A stretch of 18,056 nt of DNA. Origin: Nitrospirota bacterium. GTDB taxonomy: Bacteria; Nitrospirota_A; Leptospirillia; Leptospirillales; Leptospirillaceae. The DNA is taken from positions 1 to 18,056 of the forward strand of contig JAKBPM010000021.1 in assembly GCA_021829515.1 (NCBI GenBank). Reading direction: 5' to 3'. Every line of letters begins with the position of its first letter. The first letter of the stretch is position 1. Positions 6,584 through 14,496 of this stretch are shown in pieces. The notes beneath the pieces are model-generated. The model did not search any database, had not been told where the DNA came from, and saw nothing but the letters and a program-made list of their open reading frames with translations. The translations under genes and the position numbers were made by a program.

Positions 6584-7072
6584 TCAGGTGGACGGCCCTG
6601 TTTTCTCCAAAATGGAGGGAAATCCCAGTTTTTTTCCTGTCAGAAGGGATTTCAGGATAAGCGGGTAACAGGCTTTGCGGATTTGAGGATCATTGGACAG
6701 ATTGCTGATGTTCATGGCTTGCTCCCTGAGCTCCTCGGTGAGTTCAATGCTCTTGTTTTTTTTGAAAGAGGGTTTCTTGAATGGCTTTTCAAGTCGAATG
6801 AGGATCGGGAGAAGGGCGAGATCAGGTGCGATGGCCTTGATCGCCTCCCGGATCTCCGGCAGGAGAAAAGTGCATTGTCTTTGCCAGACCTGCCTGGACG
6901 TTCTGATGATAATTCCTTCTGGAGAGACCGCTCCCGGATAGGTGTTGTCCCTGACCGGAGAGGGGAGATGCTGGTCCCAGGCCTTCTGCAAAAGAACAAG
7001 TCGGACCCCCGCTTCAATTCCGAAAAGGGATTTTTGAGAATCGGCAATGGATGAAATCGGTGTGAAAGACAT
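6584..7072 (-). CDS. DUF721/DciA-like protein
   Basis: This is a 162-residue protein. Residues about 17-95 look like the DUF721 fold found in DciA helicase loaders: a helix with a conserved Trp (LLQKAW), then a basic turn, PGAVSPEGIIIRTSRQVW and a helical segment ending in an Ile-Arg strand. The C-terminal half is lysine-rich (KPFKKPSFKKNK) and then helical. The start ATG at 7072 is chosen because GGGG lies six bases upstream and a good minus-strand promoter (7127-7155) would begin transcription near 7120. Longer in-frame starts at 7162 and 7135 lie upstream of that point and would encode an unremarkable extension. If DciA-like, it would help load the replicative helicase; this is a modest-confidence recognition. 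Confidence 0.6.
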   Translation of the reverse strand: MSFTPISSIADSQKSLFGIEAGVRLVLLQKAWDQHLPSPVRDNTYPGAVSPEGIIIRTSRQVWQRQCTFLLPEIREAIKAIAPDLALLPILIRLEKPFKKPSFKKNKSIELTEELREQAMNISNLSNDPQIRKACYPLILKSLLTGKKLGFPSILEKTGPST

Positions 7073-7126
7073 GTTTTGCCCCAGATCTGCCCATGGAGGA
7101 TTTGCAGGAAAAATCCTGTTTATGGA

Positions 7127-7155
7127 ATAATACATCCGTATCTTCGGCGACTCAA
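7127..7155 (-). promoter_or_regulatory. Sigma70-type promoter for the DUF721/DciA-like gene
   Basis: On the minus strand TTGAGT (7155-7150) and TATTAT (7132-7127) are separated by exactly 17 bases, with four of six and five of six matches to consensus. The expected start near 7120 leaves a leader of about 48 bases to the ATG at 7072. A 7-bp inverted repeat (7097-7103 with 7111-7117) sits at the start of this leader. Confidence 0.5.
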
Positions 7156-7237
7156 TGTTCATTGTCCGTCCCGAGGGTCTTTCTGAAACATTTTCGTCGG
7201 ATCAGGTGCTGTTGGCGTTAGGAGACTGGGGGTTCGG

Positions 7238-7807
7238 ATGTCCGGGCAGGCCCTTCTTTTGAATGCAACTTACGAACCACTGAAAATTGTTTCCTGGGAA
7301 AAGGCTGTTACCCTGATTTTTCAGGGGAAGGTCGAGGTTGTGGAGACTTTTGACCGAGAAATTCATTCTGTCTCCATGGCGATGAAGGTTCCCTCCGTCA
7401 TCCGGCTTCACCGGATGGTTTCTTTCCATCAGATTCGCCAGATGGTCCGCTTCTCACGCGAGACGATCTTCGCCCGCGACGGTTATCTCTGCCAATATTG
7501 CGGGAAGCGTTTTGAAAAAAATGACCTGACCTTTGACCATGTCTTTCCTGCCGCTCGCGGTGGAGCAAAGACATGGGAAAATATCGTGACCGCATGTAAA
7601 AAATGCAATCATCTCAAATCAGGGCAGACTCCGGACGAGGCCGGAATGAAACTCTTGAAAAAAGCCGCCCGTCCGCACTGGTTTCCTGCGATCCTTCTGC
7701 ATATGTCCCTCCGTTCTGAAATGCCCTCTTCCTGGTCCAACTATCTTTTTCAGTCAAGTTACAGGGAACGGATGCTGTCAACCGTTTCTTCGAAGGATTC
7801 TTTTTAG
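7238..7807 (+). CDS. HNH endonuclease family protein
   Basis: This 189-residue protein carries a zinc-stabilised HNH domain. CQYC (85-88) and CKKC (120-123) form the zinc-binding ribbon. D100-H101 in FDHVFPAARGG, N115 in WENIV and the following CNHLKSG give the catalytic ββα-Me core. The N-terminal half (LLLNATYEPLKIVSW, EKAVTLIFQGKVEVVE) is typical of a widespread stand-alone HNH family found in many bacterial chromosomes; its role is not established. The ATG at 7238 has GGGGG five bases upstream and AGGAG further away. The gene is divergent from the DUF721-like gene, and its 3' end overlaps the 3' end of murJ by 30 bases. Confidence 0.85.
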   Translation: MSGQALLLNATYEPLKIVSWEKAVTLIFQGKVEVVETFDREIHSVSMAMKVPSVIRLHRMVSFHQIRQMVRFSRETIFARDGYLCQYCGKRFEKNDLTFDHVFPAARGGAKTWENIVTACKKCNHLKSGQTPDEAGMKLLKKAARPHWFPAILLHMSLRSEMPSSWSNYLFQSSYRERMLSTVSSKDSF

Positions 7808-9391
7808 AAGAGAGCGGCTTCCGGAAAGAAGCAGATGGCCTTCCGTCACACCGGAGAAGATTGTTCCTGCGATATAGAATGTTGCTCCGGCAAGGATGAG
7901 CATGAGGATCTCCATTGCCATGAGTGCCGGACCCGGAGTCAAGAAAATGGTTTCGGCTTTTTTCCACAGGAAAGACTCGAAAACAAAAAGCGCAACAGAC
8001 CATCCTGCAACAGGGATGAGGTTTTCAAAGACTGGCCAGGGCCATCTTCCCAGGATCTTTTTTGCGCCATAGAAAAGAACCAGCTGATTGGCGATCGAGC
8101 CGATGGTTATTCCGGCGGCAAGCGCAATGATTCCCATGGACCTGAGGAAGAGAGCCGATACGGCAATGTTTGCCAGAAGTCCATAAACTGCGGCCTTGAC
8201 GGGGAATCGTGTGTTCTGGACTGCATAGTAGATGCGGACCAGAATCCTGACCCCTGAAAACGACCAGAGACCTATGGCATACCCCCAAAGCGCCAGAAGA
8301 GTTTCATGGGAGCTTCTCTCGCTGAATGATCCATGCTGGAAGATTATTTTGATGAGTGGTTCTCCCAATGCCAGGAGTCCCGCTGTCGCGGGAAGCATGA
8401 AGTAGAGCGAAAGTCGGTACCCATCCTTGAGGGTATGCAGGCTTTTTTCCTGGGCATTTTCTTCAAGGCTTTGCTTTGAAAGGATGGGGAGTATGACCGT
8501 TGCGATCGCTGCTCCTATGAGTCCCAGGGGAAACTGGACGAGTCTCATTGCGTAATAGAGCGAAGAGATTGTGCCCTTGGCAAGATAGGAACCAAGAATG
8601 GTTGCGATCAGGAGATTGCCCTGCATGACCCACAAGCCTCCGATCGAAGGAATGATCAGCCGCATGACCCTTCTTGCTTCGGGATGTCTGATGCCGTCTT
8701 TTAACGGGAGGCTCCAGTCGAGCCCGATCGACTTTTTCTTCATGAAGATCCATTGAAAAATCCACTGGAAGATACCGCCGAGTATAACGCCCATGGCAAG
8801 GCCATAAACAGGATGGTGACCGGTAAGTCCCCCTGGAAGAATCATGCCGATGACCAGCCCGAGAGAGAAAAAAACAGGTGAAAGGGCCGGCAGAAAAAAT
8901 TTGTTCTCGACATTCAGGATGCCCATCAGGAGAGCAGACAGGGATATGAAGAACAAGAAGGGAAACATGATCCTGATGAGGGTGATTCCGGTTGTTCTCG
9001 AATGTGGATCCAGTGCATAGCCCGGGGCAAGTATCCGGAGGATCTGCGGAGCAAAGATCTCTCCCAGGAGGATCACGCCACCAAGAATAATGACGAGAAG
9101 GTAAAATACTGCCGTGTACAGTCTTGATGCTTCCTTGCTCCCCTGTGTGGAGAGTGTTCTTGAAAGGGAGGGAATAAAGGCGGATGAGAGGGCTCCTTCG
9201 GCAAAAAGCTCTCTCAGCATGTTGGGGATCCTGTATCCAATATAGAAAAGGTCGGAGAGGGACGTGGTCCCGAAACGGTCTGCGATAAACATGTCCCGTA
9301 GAAATCCGGCAACTCTCGATATCAGTGTGGCGATGGAGACCGATCCGGTTTTTTTCCCGAGTTGCCTGGGCTCTTGTGTTCTTTCAGTCAT
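7778..9391 (-). CDS. murJ: Lipid II flippase MurJ (MviN)
   Basis: This 537-residue polytopic inner-membrane protein of the MOP superfamily moves lipid II, the peptidoglycan precursor, across the cytoplasmic membrane. The N-terminal SRVAGFLRDMFIADRFG (25-41) and RIPNMLRELFAEGALSSAF (54-72) are hallmark MurJ motifs. The length fits the family (about 510-540 residues, usually 14 membrane segments), with hydrophobic segments along the whole chain. The ATG at 9391 has AGGGG four bases upstream. It is divergent from rpsT, a pairing also known from enterobacteria, and convergent with the HNH gene, whose end it overlaps by 30 bases. The last residues (LLKRILRRNG) form a basic cytoplasmic tail. Confidence 0.95.
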   Translation of the reverse strand: MTERTQEPRQLGKKTGSVSIATLISRVAGFLRDMFIADRFGTTSLSDLFYIGYRIPNMLRELFAEGALSSAFIPSLSRTLSTQGSKEASRLYTAVFYLLVIILGGVILLGEIFAPQILRILAPGYALDPHSRTTGITLIRIMFPFLFFISLSALLMGILNVENKFFLPALSPVFFSLGLVIGMILPGGLTGHHPVYGLAMGVILGGIFQWIFQWIFMKKKSIGLDWSLPLKDGIRHPEARRVMRLIIPSIGGLWVMQGNLLIATILGSYLAKGTISSLYYAMRLVQFPLGLIGAAIATVILPILSKQSLEENAQEKSLHTLKDGYRLSLYFMLPATAGLLALGEPLIKIIFQHGSFSERSSHETLLALWGYAIGLWSFSGVRILVRIYYAVQNTRFPVKAAVYGLLANIAVSALFLRSMGIIALAAGITIGSIANQLVLFYGAKKILGRWPWPVFENLIPVAGWSVALFVFESFLWKKAETIFLTPGPALMAMEILMLILAGATFYIAGTIFSGVTEGHLLLSGSRSLLKRILRRNG

Positions 9392-9412
9392 AGTGCCCCT
9401 GGCGCAGGTTTG

Positions 9413-9441
9413 TTGAAATGTTTTAGGTTTTCAAATAGAAT
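9413..9441 (+). promoter_or_regulatory. Sigma70-type promoter for rpsT
   Basis: TTGAAA at 9413-9418 and TAGAAT at 9436-9441 are separated by 17 bases, each matching five of six consensus positions. Transcription would begin near 9448, giving a leader of about 180 bases before the rpsT TTG. The leader contains a tandem GATACCGT repeat (9485-9492 and 9495-9502). Confidence 0.6.
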
Positions 9442-9630
9442 GACATCTTCGGATTTCGTGTCTTTTGTCTCGGAGATTGCGACCGATACCGTTTGATACC
9501 GTCTGAGTTCAGGATGGATGGGCGGTCTCCGATTGGTTGATCGCAAGATTTTTTGCTTTTCTATCGGCAAAGCGACAGGTGAAATGGCCCACCGTTTCCG
9601 GTTGGGTCTGGTGTTTTCAAGGAGGTACGT

Positions 9631-9894
9631 TTGGCATCCCATAGTGCTACGATCAAAGACATTCGCAAAAATGAAAAAAGAAGAAATCACAATCGTCAGG
9701 CAATTTCGATGATCAGGACGATGGCCCGTAAGGTCGAGATGGCTGTTTCCGAAGGCAAAAAGCAGGAAGCGATTGTTTTTCTGAGTGAGGTGGTTCCGGT
9801 TCTTGACCATGCGGTCAACCGTCGCATCCTTCATCGCAACGCCGCTTCAAGAAAGATTTCCAGGCTGACGACCAAGGTCAACGCACTTTCCTGA
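9631..9894 (+). CDS. rpsT: Small ribosomal subunit protein bS20
   Basis: This 87-residue basic protein binds 16S rRNA early in 30S assembly. The sequence begins MASHSATIKDIRKNEKRR and ends with the helical NRRILHRNAASRKISRLTTKV segment, classic for bS20, and the length fits. The start is TTG at 9631, four bases after a full AAGGAGGT ribosome binding site (9619-9626). Escherichia coli rpsT likewise begins with UUG and is repressed by its own product, so the rare start may be part of autoregulation here too (inference). The stop at 9892-9894 lies inside the 3' end of holA on the other strand, an overlap of 17 bases. A strong hairpin (9908-9942) follows. Confidence 0.97.
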   Translation: MASHSATIKDIRKNEKRRNHNRQAISMIRTMARKVEMAVSEGKKQEAIVFLSEVVPVLDHAVNRRILHRNAASRKISRLTTKVNALS

Positions 9895-10954
9895 CGCCTT
9901 GCTGGTTTGTGGGTTTCTGTCCTTTCGGGGACAGTGCCCACAGTCCAAGCAGTAGCCTGTCCATGGCAATGTCTGCATTTGCTCCTGATTTCATGAGGAG
10001 ATCCGTTTCGGTCAAAAGCTCATAGCCTCTCTTGAGTATTGCCCCGTTGAGTTTTCCTGCCGTTTCCATCACTTTCCGCGCCCTGTAGGGTGACAGATTT
10101 TCCATCTGGGCCAATGTCTGGGCTCCCCCCGATTCTGAAAGAAGCATGTTGCCGATGGTGTAGAGTCTCCACTGTCGATGCCATAATGACAGAATTCCCA
10201 AGGGGGAACCGCTTTTCCCGGCAAAACGTTTCCAGTCCAGAAGGATTCTCCTGTCCTGTTCTTCCCATCCTGTGAAGAGATGAAAAACTGTTTGAAGGGG
10301 ATCTTCAATCCTGTCTTCCGAATGCAGGAGAAATTCAGGAGTGATCACGGGAGCTTTCTCACTGCTCTTTTCCTCTTGTAGCAGGGATGCCGTTTTGTCG
10401 AGCCATTGGTCAACAAGCCCCAGATGACCATCAAAATGGTGCTGTAAAATGGCCGCGGCCTGTTGTGTGGCCTTAAGTCCCCTCTTTTTTCCCAGTTCAA
10501 GAATCCAGTTCTGGAGTTCCTGATCTTTTTGGGCTGCAACCCTGGACCATCCCATTCTGAAAACTGGTATCGTTTTCGAGAGCTCTTCAGCCATTTTTTC
10601 CTTGAGTTCAAGGATGATCAGGGCACGGGGAAGAGCGGAACTCCCTTCAAGGATCCCGGTCACTGTTTTCTGCGACAGATCCTCGATTTTTTCTGCCTGC
10701 TCGATCCAGACAAGTCTTCTGGAGCCAAAAAGAGCGGGTTCAAAAAGAAGTCTTTTGAGGTCAGCGACTTGGATGTCTCCACCGGATTTTTCCTCAAGAT
10801 TGATCAGGATGGTGTCGTCATCACAGCCGGGAAAGGTCCGGTGAACAAGTTCCTTGCGGACAACCTGTCTGATGAGGGCATCTTCGGGAATGAGTGCGAT
10901 GACAGGCGATGATGGGGGCTCTTTTTGAAGAAGCTCAAGAGATGACCTGATCAT
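9878..10954 (-). CDS. holA: DNA polymerase III subunit delta
   Basis: This 358-residue protein is the clamp-loader subunit that opens the beta sliding clamp. It shows the delta arrangement: an N-terminal AAA+-like domain without a Walker A motif (about 15-145), including LLFEPALFGSRRLVWIEQAEK near 69-89. Then follow a lid domain (150-215) and a helical C-terminal collar (216-340) containing the family motif LLTETDLLMKSG near 313-324. Typical length is about 340 residues. The ATG at 10954 overlaps the lptE stop (ATGA), and the residues upstream of it in the same frame are low-complexity shadows of lptE. There is no strong ribosome binding site, so translation is probably coupled to lptE. The leuS-lptE-holA order matches a common Gram-negative cluster. 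It converges on rpsT. Confidence 0.9.
   Translation of the reverse strand: MIRSSLELLQKEPPSSPVIALIPEDALIRQVVRKELVHRTFPGCDDDTILINLEEKSGGDIQVADLKRLLFEPALFGSRRLVWIEQAEKIEDLSQKTVTGILEGSSALPRALIILELKEKMAEELSKTIPVFRMGWSRVAAQKDQELQNWILELGKKRGLKATQQAAAILQHHFDGHLGLVDQWLDKTASLLQEEKSSEKAPVITPEFLLHSEDRIEDPLQTVFHLFTGWEEQDRRILLDWKRFAGKSGSPLGILSLWHRQWRLYTIGNMLLSESGGAQTLAQMENLSPYRARKVMETAGKLNGAILKRGYELLTETDLLMKSGANADIAMDRLLLGLWALSPKGQKPTNQQGVRKVR
9908..9942 (+). other. Stable hairpin just downstream of rpsT, inside holA
   Basis: TGTGGG (9908-9913) pairs with CCCACA (9937-9942), and CTGTCC (9917-9922) pairs with GGACAG (9929-9934) around a TTTCGG loop. It begins 14 bases after the rpsT stop codon but encodes holA C-terminal residues (WALSPKGQKPT) on the minus strand. 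There is no T run, so it is more likely an mRNA 3'-end stabiliser or a Rho-related structure than an intrinsic terminator; it could also be a coincidence of codons. Confidence 0.35.
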
Positions 10955-11661
10955 GGGATGGTTCCGGGAGGAATCCCGCCAGGGACTCCGGGCTGTTGCG
11001 GAATGCCGCCAGGAGCACCTGGTGCGTTGGGAAATGGGCTGGCCATCCCTCCAGGTGTTTGGGGGGAGAGGGGTTGGGAAAGAGACTGGTTCGGGATAAT
11101 GAACGTTGCCGATTGCAGGTTGTGGGCCATGGAGGAGACAAGACGGGTAACCGCCGACTGGGAGGCTTCGTTCATGGCATAGGACTGGTTTTGCTGGAAG
11201 ATGGCAAGGTTGTTGTTGACGTACATTGGCGCTCCGCCAATAATCGATCCGCCTTGCCATATCACTTTTCCGTCGTATCCGGTGACTTTTGCAGAGAGGA
11301 CAATTTCGACAAGGTATTGTTCAATTCCCTGGGTCGATGAAAGGGCAAGCGGGATTTCAGCTGCATTGACAACCGATCCCGATAACACAAGGTCCGCGTA
11401 TTTTGGGTTATTGACAAGTGTGATGCCGGAGACCTTCAGAAGCTCATCCTTCAAAAGCTGCGTGACCTGGGTTTCAATCAGGGGGAAAACGGTTGCATTA
11501 TGAAAAGACTGGACAGACATTGTCACATGCTTTCCCAGGGAGAGGTGTCTCGCATTTGGGAGGTGGGTCAACCCCGACAGGTTGGAGAGGTGATATCCGC
11601 AACCGCCCAGGGTTCCCAGATAAAGGATCAGAAAGCTCATTCGCCAGAGAAAGTGTCTCAA
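10951..11661 (-). CDS. lptE: LPS-assembly lipoprotein LptE
   Basis: This 236-residue protein is predicted to be an outer-membrane lipoprotein that plugs LptD and helps insert lipopolysaccharide. The N-terminus has Arg and His, a hydrophobic core and a lipobox LGGC with the lipidated Cys at 21, then GYHL, typical of LptE. The core contains SVQSFHNATVFPLIETQVTQ near 49-68 and a beta-rich middle (LVLSGSVVNA, VEIVLSAKVTGYDGKVIWQGG). Residues from about 192 form an unusual Pro/Gly-rich tail with repeated PGGIP units. The start is TTG at 11661, four bases past the leuS stop, because it supplies the positively charged signal-peptide start; an ATG at 11640 would give a very short signal. Its stop overlaps the holA start by four bases. 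Confidence 0.85.
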   Translation of the reverse strand: MRHFLWRMSFLILYLGTLGGCGYHLSNLSGLTHLPNARHLSLGKHVTMSVQSFHNATVFPLIETQVTQLLKDELLKVSGITLVNNPKYADLVLSGSVVNAAEIPLALSSTQGIEQYLVEIVLSAKVTGYDGKVIWQGGSIIGGAPMYVNNNLAIFQQNQSYAMNEASQSAVTRLVSSMAHNLQSATFIIPNQSLSQPLSPQTPGGMASPFPNAPGAPGGIPQQPGVPGGIPPGTIP

Positions 11662-11665
11662 GGGA

Positions 11666-14152
11666 TTATCCGGGTCCTATGACAAAATTCATGAGTTTTC
11701 CGGGAACATGGACGACTTTCTTGATCTGGAAGCCTTCAATGGCCCGGATGACCTTTTCGTCATTGAGGGCGGTTTCCCTGAGCTCACTTTCTGTTGTGGA
11801 TGGAGGAAGCATGAGTGTTGCCCTCAGTTTTCCATTGACCTGGATGATGAACGGGACAACATCCCTCACCAGGGCCGACTGGTCCAGTTCTGGCCAGGGA
11901 GCATCAGCAACAAGTCCTTCTTCGCCAAGCAGGTTCCAGAGATGCTGGGAAAGATGCGGTGCGAAAGGGGACAGCAACATGGATGTGACCTGTAACCCCT
12001 CTTGCAGGACCATTCGTTCGTCAGCGCCTTTCTGAAGGTCGATCGAATAGAGTGTATTCAGGAGCTCCATTAGTCGGGCAATGGCGGTGTTCATCTGTGC
12101 ATCCCCGTCAAGATCCCTTGTCACGTCCTGGATTGTTTCATGGATTTTGGTCCGAACAAGTCGCAGTTCTTGTGAAAGGCTGGCGGGTGGGGTTCTGGTT
12201 GGCAGGAACCCGGGGTGGGAAACGAGTTCCTGCGATTTTTGGGAGAGCCTCCCCAAAAACCGGAAAGCTCCTTCGACCGCCTTGTCATCCCATGCCAGAT
12301 CTTTGTCAGGTGGCGCGGAAAAAAGGGTAAACAGCCTTACCGTATCGGCTCCATAGCGGTCAATGAGCAAATCGGGATCGACGACATTGCCTTTTGATTT
12401 CGACATCTTGCTTCCATCTTTTAAAACCATTCCCTGGGTCAGGAGGGCGTCGAATGGTTCCCTGACAGGGGACAGACCCAGATCATTTAAGACCTTTGTG
12501 AAAAAACGGGCATAGAGAAGATGCAGGATGGCATGCTCCACTCCCCCGACGTATTGGTCAACCGGGAGCCAGTGTGCAGCTGTCTGTCGATCAAAGGGCA
12601 ACTGGGTGTTTTTGGGGTCGGTAAATCTGAGGAAATACCATGACGAGTCGATGAATGTATCCATCGTGTCGGTTTCTCTTTTGGCGTCTTCGCCGCATTT
12701 CGGGCATTTGACATGGAGAAAGGAGGGGTGCTCTGCCAGTGGTGAGCCTCCTTTGCCGGTAAAAGAAACGTGGTCCGGAAGAATGACTGGGAGATCCTGG
12801 TCGGGGACCGGAACCAATCCGCATGTGTCACAGTAGATCACCGGGATGGGTGTTCCCCAGTATCGCTGTCGGGAGATTCCCCAATCTCTCAGCCTGTAAG
12901 TCGTAACAGACCGACCAAGCCCTTTTTCTTCGAGATGTCTGGTGATTTCAACTTTGGCCAGATCATTCCGGAGTCCGTCAAATTTTCCTGATTGAACAAG
13001 AACGCCTGGGCCGGTCATGGCTTCCAGCGGTGATCCGGCCGGATTCTTTTCCGGGTCGGAGATGACGGTTTTGATCGGGAGACCATACTTTGAGGCAAAT
13101 TCAAAATCTCTTGTGTCATGGGCAGGAACTCCCATGACAACGCCCGTGCCATATCCTGAAACAACAAAGTTCCCTATCCAGAGGGGGATGGTTTCTCCGG
13201 TCAGTGGATGGATCAGTCTGATCCCAGAGTCGATACCCTCTTTTTCAATGATCTCGGTATTCCTTTCGGTTGTCCGCTTGTGGAGCGTTTCCCGGATAAA
13301 TGCATGGGCCAAATCCCTGTTGTCAGAGCGGGAAAGAAGGTTCTCCATCTCTTCGTGTTCAGGCGCGATAGTCACGAATGTTACTCCAAACAGGGTATCT
13401 GGCCGGGTGGTAAAGACCGTCAGATGTTTGTCCATTCCGGCGATGGAAAAGTCGATATGGGCTCCTGTTGAAGGTCCAATCCAGTTTTCCTGCATGGTCC
13501 TGACCTTTTCCGGCCAACCGGAAAGATCCTTGAGTGTGTCATGGAGTTCCTTGGCATAGTCGGTGATTTTCAGATACCACTGTTCGAGGGATCGGAGTTC
13601 AACCGGGCTTTTGCAGCGCCAGCAAAGCCCATCTTCCACCTGCTCATTTGCAAGGACCGTCGCACACTGGTCACACCAGTTTAAAAGTCCCCCTTTTTTA
13701 TAGGCCAGCCCACGTTTTAAGAACTGGAGAAAGAGCCACTGGTTCCATCGATAGTAGTCCGGGAGACAGGTTGCGATCTCCCTGTCCCAGTCGTAGGAGA
13801 GGCCAAGTTTTTTGAGCTGTTTTTTCATATGAGCGATGTTGTCCGTGGTCCATGTCCCTGGAGGGATATTCCTCTGGATGGCAGCATTTTCGGCCGGAAG
13901 GCCAAATGCGTCCCACCCCATGGGATGAAGGACATTGAATCCCCTCATTCTTTTGTAGCGGGCAAGGGCGTCTCCTATTGAATAATTCCTGACATGACCC
14001 ATATGAATTCTTCCGGAAGGATAAGGGAACATTTCGAGACAGTAGAACTTTGGCCGGGTATTTTGCTCTGCCGTCCGGAAGGTGTTGCTTTTTTCCCAGA
14101 TCGACTGAACATTGGCTTCTATTTCCTTGAAGGGGTATGGGTGCTGGCTCAC
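11666..14152 (-). CDS. leuS: Leucyl-tRNA synthetase
   Basis: This 828-residue class I synthetase charges tRNA-Leu. The HIGH-type motif is YPSGRIHMGH at 44-53 and the KMSKS loop is at 582-586. The CP1 editing domain is visible: TTRPDTLFGVTF near 248-259 and GTGVVMGVPAHDTRDF near 335-350. Cys pairs at C160/C163 and C177/C180, and at C441/C444 and C483/C486, look like zinc ribbons. The C-terminal anticodon-binding domain ends VPGKLMNFVIGPG. The start GTG at 14152 is chosen because PYPFKEIE immediately follows, as in homologues, and GGAGG lies 12 bases upstream; a TTG at 14206 lacks a ribosome binding site. It heads the leuS-lptE-holA operon and is divergent from tRNA-Arg. Confidence 0.96.
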   Translation of the reverse strand: MSQHPYPFKEIEANVQSIWEKSNTFRTAEQNTRPKFYCLEMFPYPSGRIHMGHVRNYSIGDALARYKRMRGFNVLHPMGWDAFGLPAENAAIQRNIPPGTWTTDNIAHMKKQLKKLGLSYDWDREIATCLPDYYRWNQWLFLQFLKRGLAYKKGGLLNWCDQCATVLANEQVEDGLCWRCKSPVELRSLEQWYLKITDYAKELHDTLKDLSGWPEKVRTMQENWIGPSTGAHIDFSIAGMDKHLTVFTTRPDTLFGVTFVTIAPEHEEMENLLSRSDNRDLAHAFIRETLHKRTTERNTEIIEKEGIDSGIRLIHPLTGETIPLWIGNFVVSGYGTGVVMGVPAHDTRDFEFASKYGLPIKTVISDPEKNPAGSPLEAMTGPGVLVQSGKFDGLRNDLAKVEITRHLEEKGLGRSVTTYRLRDWGISRQRYWGTPIPVIYCDTCGLVPVPDQDLPVILPDHVSFTGKGGSPLAEHPSFLHVKCPKCGEDAKRETDTMDTFIDSSWYFLRFTDPKNTQLPFDRQTAAHWLPVDQYVGGVEHAILHLLYARFFTKVLNDLGLSPVREPFDALLTQGMVLKDGSKMSKSKGNVVDPDLLIDRYGADTVRLFTLFSAPPDKDLAWDDKAVEGAFRFLGRLSQKSQELVSHPGFLPTRTPPASLSQELRLVRTKIHETIQDVTRDLDGDAQMNTAIARLMELLNTLYSIDLQKGADERMVLQEGLQVTSMLLSPFAPHLSQHLWNLLGEEGLVADAPWPELDQSALVRDVVPFIIQVNGKLRATLMLPPSTTESELRETALNDEKVIRAIEGFQIKKVVHVPGKLMNFVIGPG

Positions 14153-14273
14153 GGGACGGCTATTCCTCCATTGTGTAAAGGGTATCTGACTTGGATATCT
14201 TAACAAAAAAACACGGCCTTCTAAAGGAAAACGGAAAAAATGAATCGAAAAGATGAAGGAGATTTAAGGGGGA

Positions 14274-14302
14274 TTGGATTCCGGAGAAGAAATCACTATA
14301 AT
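14274..14302 (+). promoter_or_regulatory. Promoter of tRNA-Arg
   Basis: TTGGAT at 14274-14279 and a perfect TATAAT at 14297-14302 are separated by 17 bases. The start site would be near 14309, about 14 bases before the mature tRNA. The sequence following the -10 box is fairly G+C-rich (CGGACG), as in stringently controlled promoters; that part is inference. Confidence 0.7.
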
Positions 14303-14322
14303 CGGACGTCCTTCCTTCTTAT

Positions 14323-14400
14323 GCGCCCGTAGCTCAGCCCGGATAGAGCAACAGACTACGAATCTGAAGGTCGCAGGTTCAACTCCTGCCGGGCGCACCA
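14323..14400 (+). tRNA. tRNA-Arg (anticodon ACG)
   Basis: All four arms fold: acceptor GCGCCCG with CGGGCGC, D-stem GCTC/GAGC, anticodon arm with loop CTACGAA (anticodon ACG, read as ICG after deamination, decoding CGN codons), and T-stem GCAGG/CCTGC with loop TTCAACT. Discriminator A and CCA are encoded, giving 78 bases. The 3' end abuts the integrase gene region, and the 3' part of the gene is the likely attB/attL core for that integrase. Confidence 0.97.
14378..14400 (+). other. Probable integration site (attL) in the tRNA-Arg 3' end
   Basis: The tRNA 3' half (T-arm, acceptor and CCA) lies directly next to a tyrosine recombinase gene reading away from it, the usual layout of a genomic island integrated at a tRNA gene. 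The matching right-hand repeat is not found in the remaining 3.6 kb, so the element extends past the window or has lost its other end. The limits given are approximate. Confidence 0.5.
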
Positions 14401-14496
14401 ATCCCAGAGCCATTATTGACTCAATACCCCCTGAAACGTAAAATCTATACCCGACATATACCCTACACCCAGAAATGGAACAACCGAGGGATCCCT

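Noticed and set aside
10955..11260. An N-terminal extension of holA reaching upstream to 11260
   Set aside because: The extra 102 residues are low-complexity reading of lptE in another frame; the delta-subunit homology begins at the ATG at 10954.
12000..13560. Rightward open frames of up to 180 codons across leuS
   Set aside because: They lie antisense to a well-conserved synthetase, lack ribosome binding sites and show no recognisable domain.
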